64,000 nucleotides of DNA, taken from NCBI GenBank assembly GCA_037013685.1, contig CM072919.1:1489616-1553615 (forward strand). Reading direction: 5' to 3'. Source of the DNA: Acridotheres tristis. Taxonomy: Eukaryota; Chordata; Aves; Passeriformes; Sturnidae. Shown here piece by piece: positions 1 through 12,400 of this stretch. The notes below the pieces were generated by a model, which did no database searches, had not been told where the DNA came from, and saw only the letters and a list, made by a program, of their open reading frames with translations. Both the position numbers and the translations under genes were made by a program. The number at the start of each line of letters is the position of its first letter. Positions within the stretch are counted from its first letter, which is position 1.

Positions 1-309
1 GAAGGAGTCTGAAGCCCTGCAGATCAAACCCACTCTCCAGAGAACAGCTACAGCCTGAACTCTACACCAGCTGCTCCCATGATACCTGTCACATGCCTCA
101 CTGGGCTGCAGGAATTCCAGAGGGACACAAGGAGAATTCATTTTGAAGAACACTGCATGCTTTGAGTGTTGCAAAACTGGAGAAAACTCTCCCAAATGTA
201 TTTAATGTGGATATCACCCGCTCCTATGATTGCTGAGCCCATGAGTGTTGTGCTCACCAAGCACAGCAGAAATTTTAGAATATGGAGTTCTGCATAAAGG
301 AAGACTCAC
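1..309 (-). other. AP3D1: AP3D1 intron 29, partial
   Basis: Intron sequence after the exon 29 donor. No exon, repeat or other signal seen. Confidence 0.85.
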
Positions 310-431
310 CTGAAAAATGATGATGAAAACAGATCTTTGCCAGCAGATGTTGGAAAGAAATGCTAATTCCATCTACTTTAATAGAACTCATGTGCAGATC
401 TCCAGACTCCAGGAGCTTGGCAAAAGCATCA
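310..431 (-). CDS. AP3D1: AP3D1 exon 29, ear domain (to residue 1138), last exon in window
   Basis: Encodes (S)[26 protein letters not shown] plus one base of the next Val. Acceptor TTCTGCAG, donor GTGAGT, 122 bp. The donor shows that at least one more exon, carrying the last 58 or so residues, lies left of the window. Confidence 0.96.
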
Positions 432-3400
432 CTGCAGAACAGGAAGGAAAGTAAATGTTTTGTTAAAAATGCAAGTGAAATCTGTCCCATCAGTGCTATG
501 AAACATGTCAGGACACAGAAGTTGAAGTGCTACCAAGCTCTAGGAAAATGGGTTATACAGCAAATATGGAAACCACACTCCAGAGTCCGCTGGAGCAACT
601 TGTGCCCTCTTGCTGCCAGAGCTGCCTCTGCCAGCCTGCAGGGCACAGAGCTCCCTCTGCAGAGCCATTTGGAATAGGACACTGCACACATTTGAACAGT
701 CACCCCTCCCAGACACTGCCCAAGCCCCCAGGAGCAGGCAGAGCTCAGCCTGCCAGGGCCAGCACAGGCACTCACCTGTAGCAAGGCGTCGTGATCAAGT
801 ATGAAGCACAACTGAAGTGCAATTTGAAATCTAGTTTTTCATGGGTTGAACCTTCATCATTCTGCAACAGGGCAAAGGAGAGCAGATGAGTGGGAACCCT
901 GAGGCAGCAAGAGGAGCCACCCCCACCCAGCACACAGGCACCAGCAAGGAGCTGAGGGTTGAGTTCCCTCTGAAATAGCCTGGCTGGGCCTGAAGGATCA
1001 GTCTGACAACCATCCCACCACAGCAGCATCCCACGCAGAGATTTGGGCAGCTGGGTTGATACATGCACCTACAACAGGGAAGGGACACACCAGGCTGTGG
1101 TTCTGCCTGCACTCTGCTGAAACAAACTGAGCAGACTGAGTTTAAACTAACACTGGAGATGTGGTTTTACAGTTCATTATTTCCCAAGCAAAATAATAAA
1201 TTAATAGTTCCCAGATTTTTAGGTACTAAAATAGGACTTGCATGCTATTTTTAAGAAACCCTTGAAATAGAGATAATAGCTGACTCAGAAGTAGCCACAA
1301 CTGTCTCCATTAATTTCCTTTGAGCTGCTCATGCAGCTCTTTCATTAATAACTGTACTGAAATAACATCAGAGACCCACACAGTCTTATCCAGCTCAATA
1401 CCTATTAAACAGTGCTTTCTGCTGGGTCTGGGTGTCCACTCTTAATAATGCATCTAATTCTTATTTTTCTTTTCCAGCCTTGTACCAGGCTGCAGTGTCC
1501 CAGTGAGATGAGAAGGAGCAGAGCCTGGCTCCCTCTCTCTCCTCCCTAGCAGATCAGTGTGATTTTCTAGCTGAGAGTGGCACATGTTCCAGGCTGCCTT
1601 GCTCACACACTGCAGGAATGACAATCTAGGACGTGCTGACGCAGGATTGGGGGCACTCTTTGCACAAGATGTCATGTGAAAATGTTCCTCACAGAATGGG
1701 CTGGTGCTGCAGAGATGAAATGATGCCTAAAAAAGCTCGAGAGCAGAGCTTCCCACCCCAGTCTGGCTCCTTGATGCAGTTCCCAAGGAAGCAGAGGCAG
1801 TTGAGAGCTGCACTTACTTTGACTATAAAGGACAGTGTTCCTTTTAACTTCTGAGCCATAACAATACTCTGAAGTGTAAACACAAACTGGGCTTCATTAG
1901 AGATTCCTATTGTGAAGAGAGGAGAGGGAAAAGTCAGGTCAGAGCATGGTTTCTAGATCTAAGTAATGGTTAGCATAAACTGACTCATGTGCAGACTATT
2001 TTTGAACCAAGTTGGAAATTCTTTGGGTTGGAAGAGTTCTACACACAGCTGCTGTGGTGAGTCAACACTGTTGCAGCACTTGGGTCTCTCAGAAGCAGCA
2101 ATGGAAGCTGGAGGTTATTGAGCAAGTGCCTGGGCAAAGTGTCACATATTTAAACTATTTGCATAACTGGAATTATATTATAAAAATTTCAGAGTAGCTT
2201 TCCGAGCTAATTTGAATTCTAATGTTTCTATGTTTTCCTTTTAATATACAAGTGTGTGTCAAGAACTGCCTTATACAGATTTAAAACCAAATCAAATAAA
2301 TACCCCACTGCTTTTCATGGGGGATTGAAGAGCACCCCGAGGCCACTCCAGCCCTCTGTGAGCTGTTTCAGGATTCAAATTAACTCCTCAGTGAAAGAAG
2401 GGAAATTCAGGGAATTTCACTGATTCGATTGTATTACTGAGCTCTGTACAAAACAGTTATCCTTAATTTCTGTGCTTAATATTCCTGGAGGACTCAGCTC
2501 CCCTCCTTGCACATCTTTATCACAAACCTTCACTGCAAAAGGCCTCTGCCATCCAAACAGCTGGACAAGAACTCCAGAATAAATCCAGACTGGATTCTAA
2601 CACTTCACAAACCTATTACCTTATTTCATTTTAAGTCTCACAGCAAATACATCATGAATTTTCAATTCCTGTAGTCAAAGATGTGCCAGCCTGCAGGCAC
2701 CTGGGAAAGGAACTCAGACATTTAGACTCCCAGCCCTAGATTAAGGCTTTGCTCTTGCTCTGCAGAACCACCTGCATTACAGCCATACTGGGAGAAGGCT
2801 TATCCTCTCCAGGGAACTGTGGGAAAGCCCAGCAACAGCCAGGCAGAGATGTGTTTCTGGAAAACAGCAAGAAGTTCAAGCAGCTCTTCCCACAGGAGGG
2901 CAGTGCAGGGCCAGGCACACTCCAAGAGCCCTGTGCAAAGCTGTGCATACCAGGGGGGAGCTGGAAGGGCACAGGTATCCCATCGTGAACTGATGATCCT
3001 TCTGGTCGGAGCATTTTAGTGTTGAGAGAGTCCAGGACATTCAGTTCCATGCTCTTAAGGAAGCTAGTGCTTTTGTTCTCAAAGATAACAGACACAGTAA
3101 CTTGGCTGTCATGCTGGAGGTTTCCTTGAATATCATAGGTCTGCAAATGAAGAGAAAAATGTCATAGCAGAGAGTCAAACTTCAAAGAACAGAACACAGC
3201 ATGGGGACAAAACCAGGTTAGAAAAGGGTAATCTGGTATAGCTAGAGGATTATGGAAACACACTGGTGAACAGCTAAGGATTGGGAAAATATCAACTTAG
3301 AAATTCAAGTGGGACACCTAAAGGAAAGGAAATGAAGCCTGGCTGTAGTTCTGCCTTATGGCATTGAAGCAGCTCTTCAGTCATGTGATGGCTACATAAA

Positions 3401-6400
3401 GTCACTCCAGCATGCCCAGGGCAGCCCTCTGAGGAACACAGAGACATTTGGAACCAAAGGCCCAAACTCACCATTTTAATGTACGGATTTTCAGCAAGAA
3501 GGCGGTAACTGGACATGGGCTGAAAAACGAGAGAAGTCACAGTCACACCAGAACTGATGACTCTGACAAGGGCTGGCACTGTCATTGCCTCCCTCCCCAC
3601 CAGCTGAGCTCTCCTTGTCCCCAGGCCTGGGCACAGCTACTCACTGGTAGTGGCTCATCCTCTAGTGTCCCATTCTGCACTGACTCCGGGGGCTCCTCCT
3701 CACTGTGATGACTCTTCTTTTTGGATTTCTTTTTATCCTTGGATTTCTCTTCTTTCTCTTTCTTGTGCTTTTTCTTCTTATGCTTGGAGGACTTCTATCA
3801 AGAAGAACAAGAAACTACAACAAGCCCTTAAAGAAGCCCTTGATTTCTAGCCATGACCCCTCTACCACACTTCCAACTCCAGACTCTCATTCTCTGCACT
3901 TCCTGGACTGAGCAAAGTTTCTCTTTACTGCAGAATCCAAAACAGAGCTACCGTTCTTGAAATCCCAAAAGTAATTCCATGGGAAGTCCCAGTAACTCTG
4001 CTGCCCATACCTTAGGCCAAAGCAGCCTGGAAACAGCACAAGGCTGAATCCCTCCAACTGTTTTGGAAGCTCAGCTTTAACTGGGACCTGTCCCTTGGCT
4101 CAGGAACAACCAAACCTCTGACCACGGGGTGTTCACAGCTCCTCAAGAATGCAAGGTTTGCAGGTGGTCACTGCACTGAACAGATGCTGTTGGTAAATCC
4201 TGTGTGCTGCTTTTTAAGGAATTTGAGGCAGCAGGAGAATATGGCTGAAGGGTAGAACCAGAGAATTATGAAGGCTGGGAAAGATCTTTAAGACCATCAG
4301 GTCCAACCATCAGTCCAGCTCCACCACATCCACCACTAAACCATGTCCCCAAGTGCCACATCCACAGGTTTTCTGAACACTTCCTGGGACACTGACTCCA
4401 CCACTGCCTTGGGTAGCCTGTTCCAACGCCTGACAATCCCTTCCATCAAAAAAAAAAAATTGTCTCTTTCCTAATATCTCATCTAAGCCTCCCCTGGTGT
4501 AGCTTGAGGCAATTTCCTCTTAACTTGAGCCACTTACCTTTCCTTCATCCTCCTCCTCTTCATCTTGCTCTTCCCTTTCTTTTTTTACCTCTTGGGATTC
4601 AGCCACCACAGCAGTGCCCACTCCAGGCTCGCTCTGAGGAGATGAGAAGGATTCTGACACTAATGGAAAGCAGCTGGAACAACCCAATCCCACACCAAAA
4701 GAAACTCAACACTGACAACTCCTCACAACTGTTATTTCAGAAATGACATTAGGCCAACATGGTATCAAGGCTTTCATTTTATGCCTCTGAAACCCAGCAA
4801 ATATGATCACCTGAGGACATGACTCAAAAGATTTCCTCCAAGGAATCCATCCTCTTATATTCCTTGCCTCTTCTCTAGGATTTCCCATCAAAATTCATGA
4901 GAATTTTTCTTTCACACTCTGTCTCTCATGTCTATAAATGTTCCTGGAGTCTACCTCATACTGGGAAATAAAACCATACAACTGTATAATATTACACTCA
5001 TCAATAACAAAATCAACCAAGCCTGCAACTGCATCTGTATTTCTATTTCTATTTCTATTCTTGATCACATAGAATGAGCCTGAAGTCTCCCATTACAGTT
5101 TTCTCTGAATTGGGCTGACAATATCTCTGCTCCCCAACAGGAAGTTGAGGAGATGAAGCTGATGTTTCCCTCTGTGCTGCAGCATGACACAGCACAGCTC
5201 ACAGGCAAGAAATAACCAGAGAAGTTTCCTCTGATGGGGGAAGATTCCTACCTGTGGCTGGAGTGTGGGAGCAGCTGGTGGAGCAGTGGAAAGCCAGAAA
5301 TCCAAGTCTTCCCCCTGAATTTCAGGCGGAAAAAACCCATTATCATTATTTGTATATCTATCTTTCTTAAAAATCAAATTAAAAATGCAATAACAATAAC
5401 GAAATACAGTAACAGCAACAAAAGAAAACCAAACCAAAAAGATCACAGGGCTGGAACAATTGTCCTATGAGGAAGGGCTAGGAGAGCTGGGGGTGCTCAG
5501 CTGGAGAGGAGAAGGATCCAGGGAGAGCTGAGAGCCCCTTGCAGGGCCTAAAGGGGCTCCAGGAGAGCTGGAGAGGGACTGGGGACAAGGGATGGAGGGA
5601 CAGGACACAGGGAATGGCTCCCACTGCCAGAGGGCAGGGCTGGATGGGATATTGGGCAGGAATTGTTCCCTGGGAGGGTGGGCAGGGCTGGCACAGGGTG
5701 CCCAGAGCAGCTGTGGCTGCCCCTGGATCCCTGGCAGTGTCCCAGGCCAGGTTGGCCATTGGAATTGGAGCAGCCTGGGACGGTGGGAGGTGTCCCTGCC
5801 ACGGCAGGGGTGGCACTGGATGAGCTTAATGTTCCTTTAAACCCAAACCAGTCTGGGTCTCTGTGACTCTACAACAATTAAATCAAAACCTGAAGTTCCC
5901 ATGGAAATGCAGCACTCCAGAGTGCTCCTCATGCACAGATCTGTGATACACTCAGGAGCAAACACACCAAGAAGCCTCATTTTAGTTTTTGAGCACTTCC
6001 AAAGCTGGGCCCAGCTGACACCAGGGCACCCCCAGCATTCCAAGGGCTGCATGCAGAGGGAAAGTCCAGCTCTGCAGGGGGTTAACAGGAGATGCCTCAA
6101 ATCCTGAGAGCAACTGGCAGCTAATGGCAGGGTTTGAAGGTTCTGGAGTACATGGGAGACAGGATGCAGAACAAGTGACACTCATAACACGAGTTCCAGA
6201 TATTTAGTTAAGGAGTTCCCCACTTGGAGAACTGACAAAATACCAGCAAACTCAGTTTCCATGTGAGCTCTGGCAGATCTGCTGTGTAGGCTGCAGTAAG
6301 CTGAATTCTGCTAACTTAGGAGGCTAAGTAAATGTTATTTTTATTAACAGAAATCTTTAAATACCTGCTGCTACAGTTGTAAAAATTTGAGGAAATAGAG

Positions 6401-9400
6401 GTTGAATGCATTCAGCTGTTAGAACTGTCAGATGCAACTGTTCCTAAGCAACAAACAAACTCAGCAATAAATAACAGCAGGAGCTAAAATAATGTAAATC
6501 TTAGAGAATTACCTTTTTTTCTTCTTCTTCCTCCTCCTCTACCACCTTTTTCTCTTTCTCTTTCTTCTTTCCTTTATCTCTCTCTTTATCTTTATGTTTC
6601 TTTTCCTTCTTTTTGGGTTTCTTGCTCTTCTTCTCTACTAGGGGAACTTCTGAGTCTGGTGATTTCAGGGTCTCGACATTCCTGTGTCTCTGCACTGGCA
6701 GCTTCTCACTGTCTGCTAAGGGTCTTGAAAAGAAAGAGCCCATTACCTGCTGCAAACAGCCTCCCTCAGCCAGATGACCTGTCCAAGACAAGGTGTGCTT
6801 TGTTTCTAGGGAGCTGGGCCCCCAAATCTGAAATCAGCACATATTTCTATACCTGGAGTTTATTTATGCAACTGCAGACACTGCCCTTGTGGGTTAGGAG
6901 TCAGAGGAAACCATTGGAAGGTGACTGAGAGCCAAGGTGCTGCTGTTTAACCCTTAGAGGTGCCAGCCAGAGGCCTGCAGGCTGAGGAACACCCACAGAG
7001 GAACAGCTCCATGGAGTGCTACAGTGTTTCCATGGAATCCCTCTCCAAGGAAAAGCAAGGATGTGGAACAGCATTTCCAACAGAGTGGAAATTTGAGCAG
7101 TGGAATGCCAGCATTGCTCCAGCAGCCCTTGAAGGGTGTGGGGTTTGTTGTTCTTGATGAATAGGTCAGTCCAACTGAGAATTATTCTAAGTAATTTTTC
7201 TTTTGGAAGTTTGCACTATGAATTTCTACTCTACTATCACGTTTTGTAAGTTAAATGTAACTTCAGACACCTGTTTCCAAAAAGCACCAATAGCAGCTCA
7301 TATTTACACTGTATCCTAAATCCACTACTAAGGGGAAAAGAAAAAAAAAAAAAAATCACAAAAACTTCTCTCATTCTTGTCAAGTATTTCCAGAAATCAG
7401 CATGAATTTCACCAACTTAATCTTTTTCTATTTCTTAGCTTTTATTTAACATTATTTTTCACATCTGCACAGCAAACATCAGTTCAGGAAGATTTCTAAG
7501 GGCCTCAACTGCCTCTATTTTTTGTTTATATTGCAATAAGAACCAGAACCAATTAATTTTTCACTTTCAGACACTAAGGGAGGACTGAACAGCAAACAAG
7601 ACTCATCTTTTATTATTTCAGGTGCACCTGTACAGGAACAGCATTGGTGCTGAAAGCCAGTGACAAAATAGACTCACAAACGTGAGGGTCTCTGATTTAA
7701 CAGTCCCATCACCCTTCAAGGACTTGCACTGTCCAAAATCAACCAACCTGACAAAGGTCAACACTCAGGAGATTCTTACCTGGGAGGCTTCCCTGAAACC
7801 AGACTGCGTGTGAGCGTGACAGACAGAGCAGTGCAAGCCCAGAGAGAGAGAGAGAGGACACAGACATGAGAAACCATGAGAGGAGAGCACAGCACTCATG
7901 GCACAGGGGAGGGAATGGATGCAACAACCCAACAGTCCTGGATGCCTCCTGGAGCACAGCACCAGCAGCTGCTCTGCTGGGTGTGCTCAGCACTGGGGAC
8001 AATCACCATGCAGATTCAGCGGCTACAGTCAGAAATTCATTTCCTTTCATACATTTGTCACTGCAGACTTTGACTGGCATTCCAAAAAGGGAAGTTTCTG
8101 AGAAACCGTTTTATTCACTTTCAAAAAATGCTATGACACTTTTTCACAAGGTACTGAGGGGTCCAAGTGCTGTAAATTTGGAACTGCAAAGAAAGGCACA
8201 GACTCTGAAGTATCAGAGGAAGAGAAATCCTACACACACCCACATGGGCCAGCACAGTCTTCCAAACTTTAACAGGAGGCATCCCCGGACCATAAACCAG
8301 CAGTTATTTTTAGCATGGTGATTTTGTGAAAAAAACAACTGAAAAATAATTCAAACCAATCTCCATGTGCAATACCGAACAGCCCAGTGCTCATGGCCAT
8401 GGGGGTGCAGGGGCTGAGCCTGGCACAGGTGTGACCTGCAGCTCAGTCACATCACAACAACACAGCACTGGGACCACACTGAAGGGCACAGGGCAGTGGG
8501 GTGGGACAGCCTGGGTGTCACTGGTCAGTGATCACAACACAGGCCTGCCATGGACACACAGGTCTGAGGGGACAGATGGACACAGGTCACACTCGGTGCC
8601 AACACAGGGCACTGGGACACCCAAACCTCAAGAGGAACCCACACCTGATGCAGTGACCCTGTCTCTGCTTCCAGACTCCTTCAGTCACACTCACACTATG
8701 TTTAGTGACACCTCTGCCCCTCCCAAACCTCTCATGCTCAGGAGTTGAGATTTTATCATCCAAACTGCAGTGGGAGCCAAAGCTGGATGAGCACCTGAGG
8801 TTTCCTCAAAGCCATGGGCAGAGACTTCAGCCTCTTCCCCTCTGGCCTGTAGTGCCTTTGCCTGCTCAGCCCCAGCCCTGCCCTCAGGCATTCCCTTAGC
8901 AGTGAACTCACACACACAAAACTAGCACTTACTTATCCAGATCTATGTCGAGAGCCTTATAGGGATCATTGGGATCTTTGTCATCTTCATCACTGGGCAA
9001 AGCATTCTGCAGGGGAGATAGAGAGACATCCACTGAGGCAGCAAACCACTGACAATTTTCAAACTCAAGCTTCACACCACCCAAACGATATTTTTTTCAG
9101 CCTGTGAACCCTGCACCAGGCCAGCTGCAGTCAGCACAGTAAGTTATAGAACAATGCACTTCAATGCAGCATCCAGTTTCAGGATTAATTTAGAACAGAA
9201 ACCCCTTCTTCATAAACAGCAGGAATTGAATTGCTGCTGTTCAGTTTTGATTAAAGGAAATTTTAGAAACAAATACAGATGACATCATTAGCATCTGCAA
9301 TTAATTATCAGCTGCAAAGCTGCTGACTAGACAGCAAGTTACTGTCAAAGTGAAGCAGCAGAGCATAATAAATGCTATTTGGACAGTGTTACTTTTAGAA

Positions 9401-12400
9401 CAGGGATGAATATTGTTTTGTTGGTTTTGATTTTTTTTAATGGCTTCAGTGGCAATTTTTGCCTTTTTATGAAAAAAGGACAGTAATTTCTTCCTCTGCA
9501 AAGAACAGCCTGGGATCATCTCAATTATTTCTGAAACAGCTCTGCAAGACAGCACAGCCCTAGAAGTGCCACATCACAGACTGGCTGCAGCTGTGGGGGC
9601 AAAAATCTTTCAAGAGCTGCACACAGATAAATCCCAGACCCCAGCCCCAGGAACTGACCTCTGGCATCTCCTCTGTGATGATATCCACGTGGTGGGCTGG
9701 GGCAATGTCCTCCTCACTCTCTGTGTGCAGGGAGTTGTGGCGATGGTGTTTCCCTCTCTTCTCCTTTTTCTGTTTTTTCTTTTTCTTGTCTTTCTCCAGT
9801 TTCTGTTTATGCCTTCGCTCCTCCTCCAGTTTCACGTACTGGTCTGACATGGGCATTCCTGGGGAAAGCCAAGCTGCCTTCAGGTACAGAGCACATGGAC
9901 TGAGCTCTAAAACACCATGGCAGGAGTGTGCCCTGCTCCTGCTTCCAGCTGGATCCACACCTCTCTGTGCCCCTGCATCACCTCACACAGCCCCCCAGGC
10001 ACCAGCTTTGCTGTCCACTCATCTCTCCAGAAACAGGACAGAGCTCAATCCCACTCCCTGATTCTTGGCTGCATTACAAGAGCATCCAAACATTGAGATT
10101 TTAATGAGAATTGGTAACATTGCTGCTGTACTGACAGCTTTCAGAAAAAAAACTTAAATATTTGCACTTAGAACTCACCCCTTGCAATATAAGGCACTTT
10201 ATCAACAGCTTTTCAGTGCTGTATCCAACCACTCCTTAGATACACAACTACTTTTGATAACTGAAACAAGATACTCAAACAGTATCTCTACCATTAGATC
10301 CTATTTCACATCTCCTGATCACCTCCATCAGGCCTCTCAGATATTTTCAAGGTGACTGCTCCCACACAGAACAGTAGTGGTTCCTCTACATGTTAGAGAC
10401 CTGACTGCACAATATTCCTAACACAGAATTATTTCTAATATTATCTTGAAAGGAACTCAGACTGCAAAGTACTATTTTCAAACATAAATTAAGGAGATAT
10501 ATTTAAGACTAATGAAAATGTGTTCCTTGTCCTTCAAAACCTCAGGTGGAAGTCCAAAGAAGGAATTAAGACTTTTGCTAAATGGAATTTCTTTAATGAA
10601 ATTTTAAAGATTAGCTGTCCTTACCTGGAACTTTTAATGGGACAGAAAGGTCGATCTGGACCACAGGAATATGTTCCACCCCTGGAGTGTCTTGGTATCG
10701 CTGGGAAAAGAGAGATTTCTTACGTTCTGGGCACTGCCAGCACAAATTTCTGTAAACAGGCACATTACACAACATCAAGCAGCTCAATCCCTTAAGTGAA
10801 CATTTTAAAGGATAGGAATTGAACAGCTTGTTAATAATCCTGATGTGGTAGAAGAGTGTTTTAAAGCCAATTGATAATTATTATAAAGGACCCTACTCTT
10901 AGCTACAGTTTTTTAACCCCACTACTGCCCTGAAGAATAATTGCAGCTCTTTGAAGAATTTTTGGTTTGTGTTTTATTGCTAATAACTTGTCACTTCAGA
11001 AGATAAATTTGCAGATTGGAGTTTAGGAATATGGGGCAGTCCTTTGGATATAGAGGAAATAAAGGAAGTTCTTTCCCCGAAAAAAAGTGTTCAGAGACCA
11101 CAACAACTTTCTGATCCACGAAACACAGTGTGTGCTCCAGGGTCACCCTCTGCAGGGCTCTGAGTGATGTTGCCATCACTCAGGGCTGGGACAAACTGCA
11201 CAGACTCTTACAGGCTGCTCTGGGGGTACCAGGTCACTCAGGAGATTCTCAGCACAAATAGGACTTATAAAAACAATTGTAGGCAGCCATTGCATCCCAC
11301 ACATTATGAAGTGGTCAGGACTGCAGGGGAAGTATCAGAAATATCAGAATGTCCTGGAGGAGGCTGCAGCTCTGATATTCAGGGAGCCTTTACACAGTGA
11401 CAGCAGAGGTCAGTGAGATGCTGCAATTCAGACTCACCTTCTGAGGGGAAGGAGAGCTTTTAATATAAAACGGGTTGTTTGCCTGCTCTTGTTTCCTGGC
11501 TTCTCGACGCTAAAAGCAAAAGAGGATTTGCAGTTACAATGTTTGTTTGGAAGCAAAGATATAAAAGACACCAAAGTGCAAAACAAAAGCTCCCTGGGTT
11601 TTTTTTTGTAACAATACATAACTACTGTTATGACTAGAGCAGAGAGCTTGTGTGTGATAAAGCAGCTCTGAGTTAGACATACTAGGATAGAACTGCAGGT
11701 ACCATTGCTAATTCCCACCCCTGGAAGAGTTCAAGGCCAGGTTGGAAAGGGCTTGGATCAACCTGGGATAGTGGAAAGTGTCCCTGCCCATGGCAGGGGG
11801 TGGAATGAGATGAACTTTAGGGTTCCTTCCAACCCAAGCTATTGTATGAAACTAACTCATTTTCCTTAGAACACCCTTCTTTGCTTTTTGATTATAGACT
11901 AGAGAAAATAACTTCCCAGACACGACTTTCTGATGGCAATTGGAATGTTCCTGTTTTCATTTCTGCAAGGAGAAGTGAAGATTTACGTAACAAGAAGTTC
12001 TCTCTGTGAAACCACAGAGGTCAGAGGCAGGAAAGGTGGGATCACTGCTGAGCACAATCATGTTGCAGTCATTCACAGGAGCTGCTGAAGCCCAGAAGCA
12101 TCAGCTCACATCAGTGATCAGCTTTCCTGAGCTAAGGAGAACAGAAGGGTTCCCTGGCTACATGGAGAATCCACAGCAGCCCCCACTGCTCCAGCACCAC
12201 TTAGATTACTACTGAATTATGTAGGGAAAAGCATTTTAACATTCACTCACTCTGGCCAGTTCCTCTTCATCTATTTCTGGCTGTCTGTGTCTGGAATGCC
12301 TTTGCTCCTCCTCATGAAATATTGTTTTGGGCTTTTCATCTTCAGACTCACTGTCTGATGGAGGCTCATTGATCCAGGCATCGAGGTCCAGGCTGGGAAG

